The notes below the pieces were generated by a model, which saw only the letters and a program-made list of their open reading frames with translations, ran no database searches and was not told the origin of the DNA. The position numbers and the translations under genes are program-made. From Arctopsyche grandis (Eukaryota > Arthropoda > Insecta > Trichoptera > Hydropsychidae): 64,000 bases of DNA. Below are positions 48,205 through 59,078 of this stretch, piece after piece. Location: contig NC_135364.1 in NCBI RefSeq assembly GCF_051622035.1, positions 20,363,001-20,427,000 on the forward strand, in the 5' to 3' direction. Every line of letters begins with the position of its first letter. The stretch's first letter is position 1.

Positions 48205-48260
48205 TTTGTGCTCGATGCAAAACGCGCGCGCACACACACACTCTCACTCACTTTCGTGGT
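48205..48260 (+). repeat. CG/CA/CTCA low-complexity tract
   Basis: GCGCGCGCACACACACACTC followed by CTCACT repeats. Confidence 0.8.
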
Positions 48261-48627
48261 AGTTCGGGCTGTAGCTCGAAGACAGAAACAAAAACAACAT
48301 TTTTTATAAAGCGATATTCAAAAGTGACGCTGCTATCCAACCCTCTTAATAAGACATGTGTTGATATACATACACATTTTATTGATTAGTATAAAAATTC
48401 TATAACAATTGATAATACCAAGTTGATGCGGTACAAATGCACTCGGACGTTCCTCAACTTAAATGAGTGGCGTCGAAAAGATATAAGAAAAAAATGGTCG
48501 CAACTAAAGACAATATGGATTGTAGAGCAGTATGAAATGCTTTAGAATGTGCGATTTTCGCAATATAAAAGTATAAACGTGCAGACAGCTGCAATTATTC
48601 AAAATCTAAGAATTCTTAGTATCAGTA

Positions 48628-49109
48628 TTAAGAGGGCTGGACATCAGCGCCTTGTCCATACAAACGTATTACACTTCTCTCTTCCTCAATTATGGCACTA
48701 GAGAAATTATTTTTTAATATGCTATGGATATCCACCATTGGCTTGCATCTGTGCTTTTATTTTTTTGATTAGTTGTTTTTTATAGGAGCTAGGAGCCGCC
48801 AAACGTCTATAAAATCGCCTCTTTTTTACACCCACGAAAAGAGTCCAGCGTGCTTATTTAACGGTCGATTTTTAAAAAAATACGCGAACAGTTGCATAGA
48901 AAATATCTTTCTCATACAGATGATGACATTTTTTTAAAAATTGGTCCAGTTTCGGAGCAGAAAATTGGATTTGGAATCGAAACCTCGATTTTGTCGATTT
49001 AAAATACGTATTACCTGGTCGAAGCGCAACTCTCGCATTCAATCAATATATATATATCGAAGAAAGGAACGGCAACAAAATTAAGGTTTCGGTTGTACAG
49101 CCCTCTTAA
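48628..49109 (+). mobile_element. TTAA-bounded MITE, copy 5 (full length)
   Basis: TTAAGAGGGCTGGACATCAG at the left and TGTACAGCCCTCTTAA at the right. Same orientation as the copies at 31-32 kb and closest to copy 2. Confidence 0.8.
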
Positions 49110-49436
49110 TGATCATCTTCAAAATTAATAACATTCAGAGCAGCTATTGACAGAAAAATCTATGGGTACTGACAGCTGCCGAAGACGTTTACGTATCTTC
49201 ACTGCCATGGCTTAATATTACTGATTGGTTTCTAACCATGTCATTAGTAATATGTATGTCTCAACCATGTTTACGAGTGCGTTTGTAAAAATGACCCTTG
49301 AAAACACTCTGAATAAGCTTAAAATTGGGATAAATTTTACAATTTATAAAAATAAAATAATGAGAATATTATTTATTGGATTAAAATTGTACATTGATTT
49401 TAAAATACATACATTGAAGCTTAAAATTTAAATATT
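49110..49436 (+). repeat. Flanking segment duplicated at 32289-32567
   Basis: Matches the 31-32 kb locus from ACAGAAAAATCTATGGGTAC to AAGCTTAAAATTTAAATATT, with a 40-bp stretch at the junction missing from the other copy. Confidence 0.8.
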
Positions 49437-51006
49437 TGTGTATATAATATAGATATGTATAATACATAAAAATATTTTTGATAAATTGTATATATTCAGA
49501 TTTACGAATTTGGGCCTCGAGTTTCGTGTAATATATATATATATATATATAACCCTGTGATTTCAGGTCAATACAAACATTTATATATATAAAAATAGCT
49601 TAGTCAATGAATATCAATAGAAATTTCATAGACTAAAATTTTATACTTTAACATGCAACAAGTGAACATCAATAAGTGTGATAAGAAGGTGATATTATTA
49701 TAATAACTGCATCGGAAAAATAAATAATATAAAAGGTGTTTAAACATGTAATCGGTCAATTTATCTTAAGTGCAAGTGAAATTTATAATTAAAATTGTAC
49801 ATAGCAACAGGTAAACATGCGTTTAAAATACTTGCATTAAAATTAAATATGAAATCAACACATATCGAATACTAATAAATACTGTATTGATTCATGTATA
49901 TTTTTACAAGGCTTTTCTATTTGCTTTGAATTTGTAATGAAAAAAATTCTGGCTATAAAACGAGATCAAATATAAAAATGCATGTCTTGCATGATTAATG
50001 TATGTTATCTGTTATGTCTGTTGGAATGTTGTCAAATATATAAAAATTAATAATCCTCGTCGAGGACGAATTATTCGTTGTTCTATAGATAAAAATACCT
50101 TAAAACAAAAGGATAAACACAAATGTGAATCCTATGCATTGTACTTGTTGGAAAATATACGTTACAATATAGCCTTTTTAGCACAATTTAAATATATTAT
50201 TTTTACTTATAATTTGAATTTTTCAGTCGATATTGGTTGAATTACTATACATACAACGTAAGTACATTAAAAATGGACATTACATATTTGGTAAAATTAT
50301 GCTTAACGAAAGATACAATGAAATTCATTGAAACAATTAATTCATAAATGCAACACACGACTTATATTATAATAATAAGACATAAATATGCTAAGCAGAA
50401 GCATTAAAATTGAAAATTAACACTAACACTGAAATAAATTTCAAGATTCAAAAAAAAAATTCGAGTTGTGATAATAATCATTTACTTTAAAGATAAAAGA
50501 GTAATATCGAATACTGCAACTACCAACAGTATATAGAAGCTACATAACACAAATGTTAATACCTGGATAGCCTAACATTATTGCTCGATTAGAGAAATGC
50601 AAAATAGAAATTTTGAAGTAAATTTTTCAGATCTCATATTATTTAAAGTTAAAATATTTTGTTAAAATATCAGTTTGTATTAAAAATAAATTCACATGTA
50701 ATAATTTTAGTAGTTAATGATTTATGAGTAAAATTAATTTGATTTAAATAAACACTCGAAAGTTGAATAATATCATACTAACAATTAATCTGCACAATGT
50801 CAACATCATTCCAAAATGAATTACAAGTCTGTTGCATCAAAAAATACTGGCAAAAAACTGCAAAGAATGCTAAGCAATTAATAAATTAACAAGTAATCAA
50901 CAGTTAAAACGTAAGGTACAACTTTGCAATATAAAACGAGATAATCTGTATAACGAGACATAAATGTCATGCATAAAATATTCAATTCTTCTTCAACCGT
51001 GGCATA
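49437..51006. other. AT-rich stretch including the 3' UTR of the CMTM gene
   Basis: Contains a (TA)n run at about 49529-49550. The right part is presumably 3' UTR of the minus-strand gene at 51007. No other gene seen. Confidence 0.5.
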
Positions 51007-51816
51007 TTATGCGGTAACGGGACTTGTAATCTCCTTGCTGACAACTTTAACACCCTGCTCCAATCTACCCGCTTGCACTGCTCTAAATTTCAAATATGCG
51101 TCATAACCGTAAGCAATCATTGCGCAGAAACCGAAGAACTGAAATGAAAACATTGATCGAATATTTAAAAGGAAATGTTATGTACCCAAATGTATATCAT
51201 TGGTTGAATAAATACCGATGCAGCTGCATATGCTTCCAGACCAAAGGTTGCTGCCAGACAAGCGGCCAACAGATAAAATAATGTCCAGAGTGCGCAAAAC
51301 ACCAGTTCAATTTTAAGCCATGGGATTTTGTAGAACTTTTCCAAAACGTGAAACAAATAGAAGGCCAACATTATTCCAGTGAACCAAAATCCACCCATTG
51401 CAACTGTGTTGAACCATGATCCACGTGAGTGAAAACTGTATCCAGACACTTCAATACAGATAAAACCCAGAAGATTCAATACCTGAAAAACAGCAATAAA
51501 TTAATGTATATCTTCAATTATTATGAAGGAGCTAAAAGATTTTATTGTGAATGATACTTTTTTATTATAAAATTGTTTCACACATACGTTCGAACACAAC
51601 TAATTTCAACATACAGATTGACGGTCTTTAAAAATTATTTTAATAGGTTTCCTACTCGCCGTTGGCGCGTTATGGTAAAAGATACATAGTAAAACTCCTT
51701 ACAATTTGAGTGATCTTAATCATTCCAGGCAGTGTTTTGACATAGCCGGAATCGAAGCGAATATTCGTGTTGTGGTTGGTGCTGGTGGAGGTAGTGTGAA
51801 ATCCTGGGTCGGCCAT
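51007..51816 (-). CDS. CMTM/MARVEL-domain four-span membrane protein, complete
   Basis: Three exons (51816-51703, 51482-51216, 51138-51007) join in phase 0 at GT/AG sites to a 170-residue protein. Residues 1-30 are polar. Four hydrophobic segments follow: around VLNLLGFICIEV, VAMGGFWFTGIMLAFYLF, LVFCALWTLFYLLAACLAA and FFGFCAMIAYGYDAYL, ending in a short Val/Lys tail (VKVVSKEITSPVTA). Length and topology match CKLF-like MARVEL transmembrane proteins (CMTM4/6/8-like), which act in membrane trafficking and receptor turnover. The family is assigned from topology and general resemblance, not from a catalytic signature, so the exact orthologue is unsure. The start is the first ATG after the in-frame 5' end and gives MADPGF. 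Confidence 0.8.
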
Positions 51817-52242
51817 GATGTAGCTTCTACGATTAGTAGCCTTACAATTACTGTGGACTAATTACAAAATACGTCATCGACAAAAATAATAAACAGGAAA
51901 TACTGAGGTAATGCTTTTGTCAAAGTTTCTAGGACAATCCTTCAGAGATGATTTAGCTGTCGAATGGAAAAACAGTGAGGAGAGGGGGAGACATAAGCAA
52001 TGTGAAAATAAGGAGGCGTCACCCCACCTGTCAGTTGTCACTGGATCAGCGCCTTTCGCTTCTTCGAGCTTAGTTTCAAACCGTAACACATAAATGTACG
52101 TCCATTGATTATTTTACAATATCCACTTTTTAATTTGTTAAATAACACTTTAATGTCAGTAATCTTTTATGTCTCTAAGGCAAATAAATTGAATATTGTT
52201 TACTAGAAACAAATACACCTGCTGAACGACTTTTGTAAATAT
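51817..52242. other. 5' flank of the CMTM gene
   Basis: Moderate GC near 51950-52060 may hold the promoter. No coding frame with support. Confidence 0.35.
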
Positions 52243-52340
52243 TGTAAACGGATTCCGCAAAAAGCGATCTCGCGAAAGTCACTAAAATCTCGATCACGGA
52301 ACATCTGGCACTCGAGTTCTCGTTAGTACAATATTTCGCG
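52243..52340. repeat. GATCTCGC-family foldback repeat, half copy
   Basis: From GTAAACGGATTCCGCAAAAA through CTCGATCACGGAACATCTGG to TTAGTACAATATTT. Matches the left arm of 52565-52753, with a GTAAACGG end in place of GGTTCGGTGAT. Confidence 0.7.
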
Positions 52341-52564
52341 TGCCCAGCTGCCTATAAATTGCCCAGCATAGCATTCCCGATCTGTTGGCGTGTCTATTGT
52401 CTAAGCACGTATGTAGGTTTACCCTGACGAGTCAAACGCACTCTCACTCAGGCTCTGAGAATTCTAGCGTATCCTTTGTTTAGGAACTATTGTTAATTCG
52501 GAGGTCTCTATTGTTCAGCCACGAATGCCCTTAGATAGCGGATACTCTCTCCCATGTTCCCACG

Positions 52565-52753
52565 GGTTCGGTGATTATTCCGCAAAAAGCGATCTCGCAT
52601 AAGTCATTAAAATCTCGATCACGGAACATCTGGCACCCAAAAACTCCATCAATCGAAAGTATTGTACTAACGATAATTCGAGTGCCAAATGTTCCGTGAT
52701 CGAGCTTTTAGTGACTTGCGCGAGATCGCTCTTTGGGGAATAGTCCGTTTACC
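52565..52753. mobile_element. GATCTCGC-family foldback MITE, full copy (189 bp)
   Basis: Left end GGTTCGGTGATTATTCCGCA, right end GGGGAATAGTCCGTTTACC. The arms AAAGCGATCTCGCATAAGTC and CTCGATCACGGAACATCTGG pair with their inverse on the right; the centre is near TCAATCGAAAGTATTG. Its end sequences are the same as those of the GACCGGTT family. Confidence 0.8.
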
Positions 52754-52789
52754 GCTCCCACGTTACAATATTTAGAAATATTTAAACAA

Positions 52790-53317
52790 AATGGTGACTT
52801 TATTTGGTTTCGGTGATTACATCTATAGGGGGGTTGAAGGTTTTGGACCGTTTCTCAACCTATGGAAATTCAGTTGAATTTTGAAGAGGATCTTTATTAC
52901 TCGATTAATACAGGTGTATTTGTATGTACAGCGAAGTAGGTAAAGGATTCACTGGAACGAGCTAGGTCGAGTTCCTGAAGCTCACTGGCATCTGGGGACG
53001 ATGCACTGGTTTATAAAGGTGTTGCTTGAGCAACGCGTAGCTGGGCTGGTGAGATCACGTTCTGGAAGATTCCGACGGGGTCGAGGTCTTCCTTTGTGTT
53101 CGATGTTTGATGCGTAGTTGCGTAGCTCCTTGGGATTTCCCGTGTACTCGTGATTGCGTATCTGGAGCGAGTCGAATCGCCTTTATAGGTAAGCTGGACG
53201 AAGTATTTCGGCCACGGCTAACTTTCGTGTACGAGAAGAGGACACGATGATGTCATTTGTACAGATTAAGTTCGATGAGGGAAATAGGTGATATCACAAG
53301 TCGTGCTATATCTCTAC
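52790..53317. other. Unexplained block of ordinary GC between foldback elements
   Basis: About 530 bp of more balanced base composition than the surroundings, with no open frame of note and no recognised motif. It is bordered by foldback elements on both sides and could be part of another, unrecognised mobile element. Confidence 0.35.
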
Positions 53318-53583
53318 ACATCCCAAATGTGAATCGCTAGCTGGATATCCACCGCAACAAAAATCACTCGTGCGGATCTCGAAAATTCGTTCACACGAAA
53401 AGTCGTCGCACAGGAAAATTACTCAAATATTGCTTAAAACTGCCTATATCTCGTAAAAAAAATATTTGGGCAGTTTTCTGTACGGCGATTTTCCTGTGCT
53501 ACGATTTTTCGTGCGACGGGAAATCCACGCGAGCGATTTTCGTAGCGGCGGTTGTCCCGCTAGCGATTCTCATTTGGAATGTA
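53318..53583. mobile_element. Long-arm foldback MITE (about 265 bp)
   Basis: The left end ACATCCCAAATGTGAATCGC is mirrored by GCGATTCTCATTTGGAATGT at the right. The arms stay complementary inwards (CTAGC, GGAAAATTACTC/GGCGATTTTCC, CGAAAAGTCG/CGATTTTTCG, AAACTGCC/GGCAGTTTT) to a centre near the A-rich stretch at 53455. Non-coding. Confidence 0.7.
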
Positions 53584-53585
53584 AC

Positions 53586-53635
53586 CCGTATGTGACCAGT
53601 TTTCTCGGGACCAGCTTTAGTGTGATGAGTAGTCA
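53586..53635. repeat. GACCGGTT-family fragment
   Basis: TGTGACCAGTTTTCTCGGGA and GTGTGATGAGTAGTCACC resemble units of the 40.7-kb element. Confidence 0.6.
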
Positions 53636-53668
53636 CCGGAGTCTGAGGGGGCCGTGTATTCTTCAAAG

Positions 53669-53994
53669 GGTTCGGTGATTACTCGTCACAAAGTCACTAA
53701 AATCTCTATAACGGAACATCTGGCAGTCGAAAAGTCCATCATACTAACGATAACTATCATAGTAACGAGAACTTGAGTGCCAAATATTGTGTATTCGCGA
53801 TTTTCATGGCAAAAATTGTTTTTGTGACCACCCCAATTACCTGTTCAAAGGTTGTAAATGCATTGTTAAAGGTTTGCCGAACAATGGATAGCACTGTGAC
53901 TATCCTACCTCTAGTGATAGTGTGATACGTGTGACCGATCTAGAGCGACCGGTTGCCCTGTGACCGGTTCACATTTGACTAGTAGTCCGTTTAC
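53669..53994. mobile_element. Hybrid foldback element combining both families
   Basis: It starts GGTTCGGTGATTACTCGTCA and ends GACTAGTAGTCCGTTTACC. The left half carries AAAGTCACTAAAATCTC and GGAACATCTGGCA of the GATCTCGC family; the right half carries CGATCTAGAGCGACCGGTTG of the GACCGGTT family. Non-coding. Confidence 0.7.
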
Positions 53995-54109
53995 CTATTT
54001 AACAGGTTGCACTAAATAGCAATAAGCAAATCAATTTTACTATCGGCAGCGCCCCACTCTTTTTCAGGGCGCGTCGATAAATGAAATGCACGTCATACCT
54101 AATAAAAAA

Positions 54110-54406
54110 TGTAGGCTGAGAAATTAGTGAAAGCGGCAGATGTGATTGGGAGTGAGTGTGAAGCGTGCGTTTGCGTGTTGTGAAGGCGAGCCGATAGGTG
54201 GCGCCACTGGCTGGCAGCGCGGGGAAGAAGGGAGAGGGGGTGTATCAGTTGAACGGTCATGTGGTGTTGTCAAGTGTCAGCGCTGTCAGTGTCAGTGTCA
54301 GTGGAAGTGGAAGTGGAAGTGGCGGTGGCGGTGGCGGTGGCAGCGTCAGTGTGACGGTGGTCGTGCGTGGACGTGGAGGGTGCGATGCGGCGGTAGCGCG
54401 CGTGCG
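54110..54406 (+). promoter_or_regulatory. GC-rich 5' leader/promoter of the EEPD1 homologue
   Basis: G+C rises sharply from about 54120. The stretch 54288-54345 is a compound GTCAGT/GGAAGT/GGCGGT simple repeat. Multiple long frames through here are GC artefacts. The likely 5' UTR ends at the ATG at 54407. Confidence 0.45.
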
Positions 54407-57400
54407 ATGGGACAGTCGGGCAGCCGCGGGAGCGCTAAGGGCGGGGAGAGGGGCGAGGGGGGCAAAGGCGGGCTGCGGCGATCCGTGGTGCGCGCTTCTC
54501 GCGACCGCCTCTCCCTGTCGCGCCACTCCAGCCGCTCCAGCCGCAGCCCCGCGCTCTCGCACTCGTACAGTGTGGTCACCCACGTCGACGCCGGCCTCGT
54601 CAACGTCAACTCGGCCACCGAGGAACAGCTGATGACCCTGCCCGGAGTCTCCAGGTCGCTGGCCGTTGCCATCGTCGAGCACCGCCTCAACATCGGACGC
54701 TTCCGCAGGATAGACGATGTGGCCCTCGTCTCCGGTATCATTCTCTCTACTACATACATACATAACAAACTTTTTTTTTGTGATATATCAAATAGTTTCA
54801 GTTCCATTATATACATATATATATATGTACAATCCTGTCAGTTTAGAATCAAATCTTATCTATATTTTTCAATTTATCAACCCAAGTACGGCGTTATCTA
54901 TTTAATTCTAATATTTTACTATTATGTGTATAAATTTTTTCTATTCTTCTTTTGTCAATTTTAAGTTTTCTTGTCGATGCTATAATATTATTCGTTATAG
55001 TTATTTTGGTCGATGTTGCATATTATTTCCAGGAACTTAAAGTTTTCGTTGATTCGCCTGACATCTTCAACACACTTTCCATCCTTTTATGTTGTTCGTT
55101 CATCGAAGGGTTCTCTTTTAGAAATTTCCCCAAAATCTTCAAAAATGTTTGCCTTTTTGGATAAATATACATATGATGCATTTCATTCTAGTCTTCTTTT
55201 AGTCATTATAGGAACCTAAAGTTTTCGTTGATTCGCCTGACATCTTCAACACACTTTCCATCCTTTTATGTTGTTCGTTCATCGAAGGGTTCTCTTTTAG
55301 AAATTTCCCCAAAATCTTCAAAAATGTTTGCCTTTTTGGATAAATATACATATGATGCATTTCATTCTAGTCTTCTTTTAGTCATTATAGGAACCTAAAG
55401 TTTTCGTTGATTCGCCTAACATCTTCAACACACTTTCCATCCTTTTATGTTGTTCGTTCATCGAAGGGTTCTCTTTTAGAAATTTCCCCAAAATCTTCAA
55501 GAATTTTTGCATTTTTGGATAAATAAGTATATATATTTGGATAAATATGTAATGGATTTCATTATAGTCTTCTTTTAGTCATTATAGGAACCTAAAGCTT
55601 TCGTTGATTCGCCTGACATCTTCATCACACTTTCCATCCTTTTATGTTGTTCGTTCATCGAAGGGTTCTCTTTTAGAAATTTCCCCAAAATCTTCAAGAA
55701 TTTTTTTGCCTTTTTGGATAAATATGTATATATATTTGGATAAATATGAATATATATTTGGATAAATATGTAATAGATTTCATTATAGGAACCTAAAACT
55801 TTCGTTGATTCGCCTGACATCTTCAACACACTTTCCATCCTTTTATGTTGTTCGTTCATCGAAGGGTTCTCTTTTAGAAATTTCCCCAAAATCTTCAAGA
55901 ATTTTTGCATTTTTGGATAAATATGTATATATATTTGGATAAATATGTAATGGATTTCATTATAGTCTTCTTTTAGTCATTATAGGAACCTAAAGCTTTC
56001 GTTGATTCGCCTGACATCTTCAACACACTTTCCATCCTTTTATGTTGTTCGTTCATCGAAGGGTTCTCTTTTAGAAATTTCCCCAAAATCTTCAAGAATT
56101 TTTTTGCCTTTTTGGATAAATATGTATATATATTTGGATAAATATGTAATAGATTTCATTATAGTCTTCTTTTAGTCATTATAGGAACCTAAAACTTTCG
56201 TTGATTCGCCTGACATCTTCAACACACTTTCCATCCTTTTATGTTGTTCGTTCATCGAAAGGTTCTCTTTTAATGGAAGTGATTTAAGTGGAGTTTTTGC
56301 CTTTTTGGATAAATATATATATATATGTATATACCACTCGTTGGTAGTGTTATCCTCTATCTTCATCGATAAGAACTTTTCCGTTGAATTTAATTACTCC
56401 TATAATATGTATATAAAATGCACCGCAACCATCATAATTAGCTACGATAGTTTTGTAGCATTAAGTTGTTATTGCGATGAGAAAATACTTGAACCTTTTA
56501 GAATTAATTTCTCATAATGTAGAACATATGTACAAAAAATAGTTAATTTCAACGATGTGAAAATCTTAATTTCTCAAAATTTTTGTGTAAAGGTTCGAAG
56601 ATTTTAACCTCCTAATATTTAAGCATTTTTTTTATGGATCAACTTTAATTTTGTTAATTATTTTAAGCTAGTATAAATTTTACGATATCAACAGGTTAAA
56701 TTATCAATGAGATATTTTAAATTATCAATCAGATAAAGCTATTTTCAAATATTACGAACAAAATTGTTATTTATTACCACTACCATTTTTTTACTAATAC
56801 CTTTTAGTTACAAAAAAATAATGATATTACTACGTCAATGTTAATCCTCCTCAATAGATATTGATTAAAATTTTCAATTTTGTTCAAGGACAAGTTTGAA
56901 AGTATTTGTGCACAATTACCTGTTATCGGTTCTTATGTGAGTGACGTAATATCAATAAGAAAACTGAAACCGTGTCAAGTTTACAAATTTTACGAAACAA
57001 AATTTTATACTTTCTTTTTATCCTAAAATAACACAAATTATTTTCAGGAATGGGTGCCGAAAGATTGAACCAAATCAGAGCCGAAATATGCGTTCGCAAA
57101 ACGATGTCCAATGCAAGTTCGAGGACTCAATCTTTAGACAGTATACGTAGCTCCGATTCTAGCCGATATCAACTCAATGTGAATACGGCCAGTGTTTTCC
57201 GACTCCAGTGCGTTCCGGGACTAAATCAAGAATTGGCCGCAAATATAGTAGACTATCGGCATAAAAAAGGAGAATTCAAATCACTCGACGATCTCATCAA
57301 AGTGAAGGGAATGGATAAAATTAGACTGAGCGGTATAAAGTCGCGGCTGAGTCTCTATTCTGCCATCAAATCTAACGAATCATTCAACGATTCCGAAAGA

Positions 57401-59078
57401 GGAGGGTACGCAACCGACACAGAGTGCTCCAAAATACTGCCATACAAAAATAATATCGGAAACGGTACAACGTTTGGTCCGAAGATAAACGGACATCGGA
57501 AAACATTATCAATGCCTCTTAAATATACTCCCAATTTTGTGAATGGCTTTTCTTTAAATTCAGTTAACGATATTTTTGATTTATTATCTGCATATTCACA
57601 TAGGCCGGTCATTGAAAGTGAGTTTTATTATACTAGACACAATAAATTAGCATTTAGAATAGCTACGTGGAATCTTTACGAGCTGAGTCGTGAAAAAGCG
57701 AACAACCCTGGATTTAGAGAAGTCGCCTGTAGAACTATTTTGGAGAACCGGTGAGTTATTGATAAGTTTCTAATAAGTCAAGTAAATTTCTTATTTCATA
57801 TATCGGCCGACTACAGTCCGTAATTTACTCATTCTTATCTTATCAAATGTTACATATTTCCTCCCCGATATTCGATTTGTATTGATTTATCATATTATTT
57901 TATTTTCTTATCTACGTATATTGCATGGTCTCGATCAATCAGTATATTTCCCCTTGTAGGCCAAATATCAATTTCGCAAGTGTTAATTGTTGAATCATCT
58001 ATACACGAAATCACATATCTGCATGTGTGCGTGCTTCACGTGTATCCATTTATGATGAACGTGTTTCATGTTTATTTTACCTTTTTTCAGATTTTCAATA
58101 ATTTCTATACAAGATATATTAGATGAAGAGGCATTAAAGATTATTTGCGATGAACTAAACGCACCGATACTTCGACGAATTATCGAATGGAAAGATAACA
58201 GTAGGAAGTGGCAGTATTATTTTGTGAACAAGACGTATTTGAACTGGTAATTCTTGCTAATTGCATATCTTATTAATATTGTATCGATATTATCGTTTCT
58301 AATTGAGCTTCATTATGATCTATTATTTTATTGAAACAATGGAAACATCGTTTGTTGTAATTATGCATAATTGATAATCTTTCTTTATATTTTAGTAAAA
58401 ACATTGGCTTCATATACGAAACATACAATAGTGATATTTATATTGAAATTATGAAAGGCAATGAAAAACACAGTGACACTTCACAAGCGCCAAATTTCAA
58501 TTATGGCCACATAGGTTATTTAAGTTATTTTATTATCTATTTATCTTCATGTTGAACGAAATCTCTTTATCTTTTGTATGCCATTTTTTCCAGAATTTAA
58601 AATAAATGATTCGGTGATATCTCTATTGAATGTTCAATTAACAGAACGTAACCCTGAATATTCTATGACGTTACTTTGTGAAATGATAGATAAATTACTA
58701 AATATGAATAAGAAAGTTCTTATTGTGGGGGATTTCTGTTCTGTAATACACATTAAAGGCATGTCATTTGATTTTTTTTTATCTCTTGTAATTTATTCAT
58801 TAATTTTACACCAGTGTTTCTGCCATTTTATAGATTTATCGACATGCTACAAATCGGCGATAGATCCATATACCAATACACTGGTAAACACAACACATGG
58901 TTCTACTAGAAATGGAGCGGGTGGAATTCTAATGGCAAATGAAGACATCGGGCGTTTTACTGGCATATCTGGAGTGGTTCGTTCTGGTTTGTGTCATTTA
59001 GCAATACCTTGTGGATGGACTTGGGGAGGACCCTCTTCACCGTTTTGTCCTGTCTGGGCAGAATTTTATATAGTGTAG
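54407..59078 (+). CDS. EEPD1: EEPD1 homologue (HhH plus endonuclease/exonuclease/phosphatase domain), complete
   Basis: Exons 54407-54734, 57048-57750, 58091-58246, 58396-58514, 58594-58742 and 58815-59078 join in frame to 572 residues (human EEPD1 is close to 570). The start MGQSGSR fits an N-myristoylation signal, as in vertebrate EEPD1 (MGSTLGC). Two helix-hairpin-helix repeats follow: residues 64-125 (VNVNSATEEQLMTLPGVSRS) and about 151-212 (LNVNTASVFRLQCVPGLNQE). The EEP domain begins at about 318 (FRIATWNLYELSREKANNPG) and ends with FTGISGVVRSG and CPVWAEFY. Exon junctions fall where the homologous protein stays collinear. The 72-base intron 58743-58814 is optional because the frame is open through it. 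Expected catalytic residues look replaced (see findings). Known roles of the family are in replication-fork repair and, at membranes, cholesterol efflux; the function here is inferred from homology. Intron 1 holds a tandem array. Confidence 0.9.
55031..56280. repeat. Seven-unit tandem repeat in EEPD1 intron 1
   Basis: Units start at 55032, 55211, 55390, 55587, 55788, 55985 and 56184, giving periods of 179, 179, 197, 201, 197 and 199. Each contains TTGATTCGCCTGACATCTTC and CATCGAAGGGTTCTC with few changes. The longer period comes from an extra TTTGGATAAATATGTATATA-type segment. The last unit breaks off after TCTCTTTTA. On the minus strand most units encode KFLKILGKFLKENPSMNEQH and KRMESVLKMSGESTK without a stop. 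Confidence 0.9.

Noticed and set aside
52790-53317. Possible solo LTR of an old retroelement
   Set aside because: No defined ends or second copy in the window, so the idea is not supported.
54198-54816. Long overlapping frames on both strands at the EEPD1 start
   Set aside because: They are side effects of GC-rich sequence; only the frame from 54407 matches the protein family and joins the next exon.
55031-56280. CRISPR-like regular repeats
   Set aside because: Units are 179-201 bp, contiguous and almost fully alike, with no short repeats and unique spacers, and lie inside a eukaryotic intron.
57355-57612. Minus-strand frame within EEPD1 exon 2
   Set aside because: Shadow of the coding strand.
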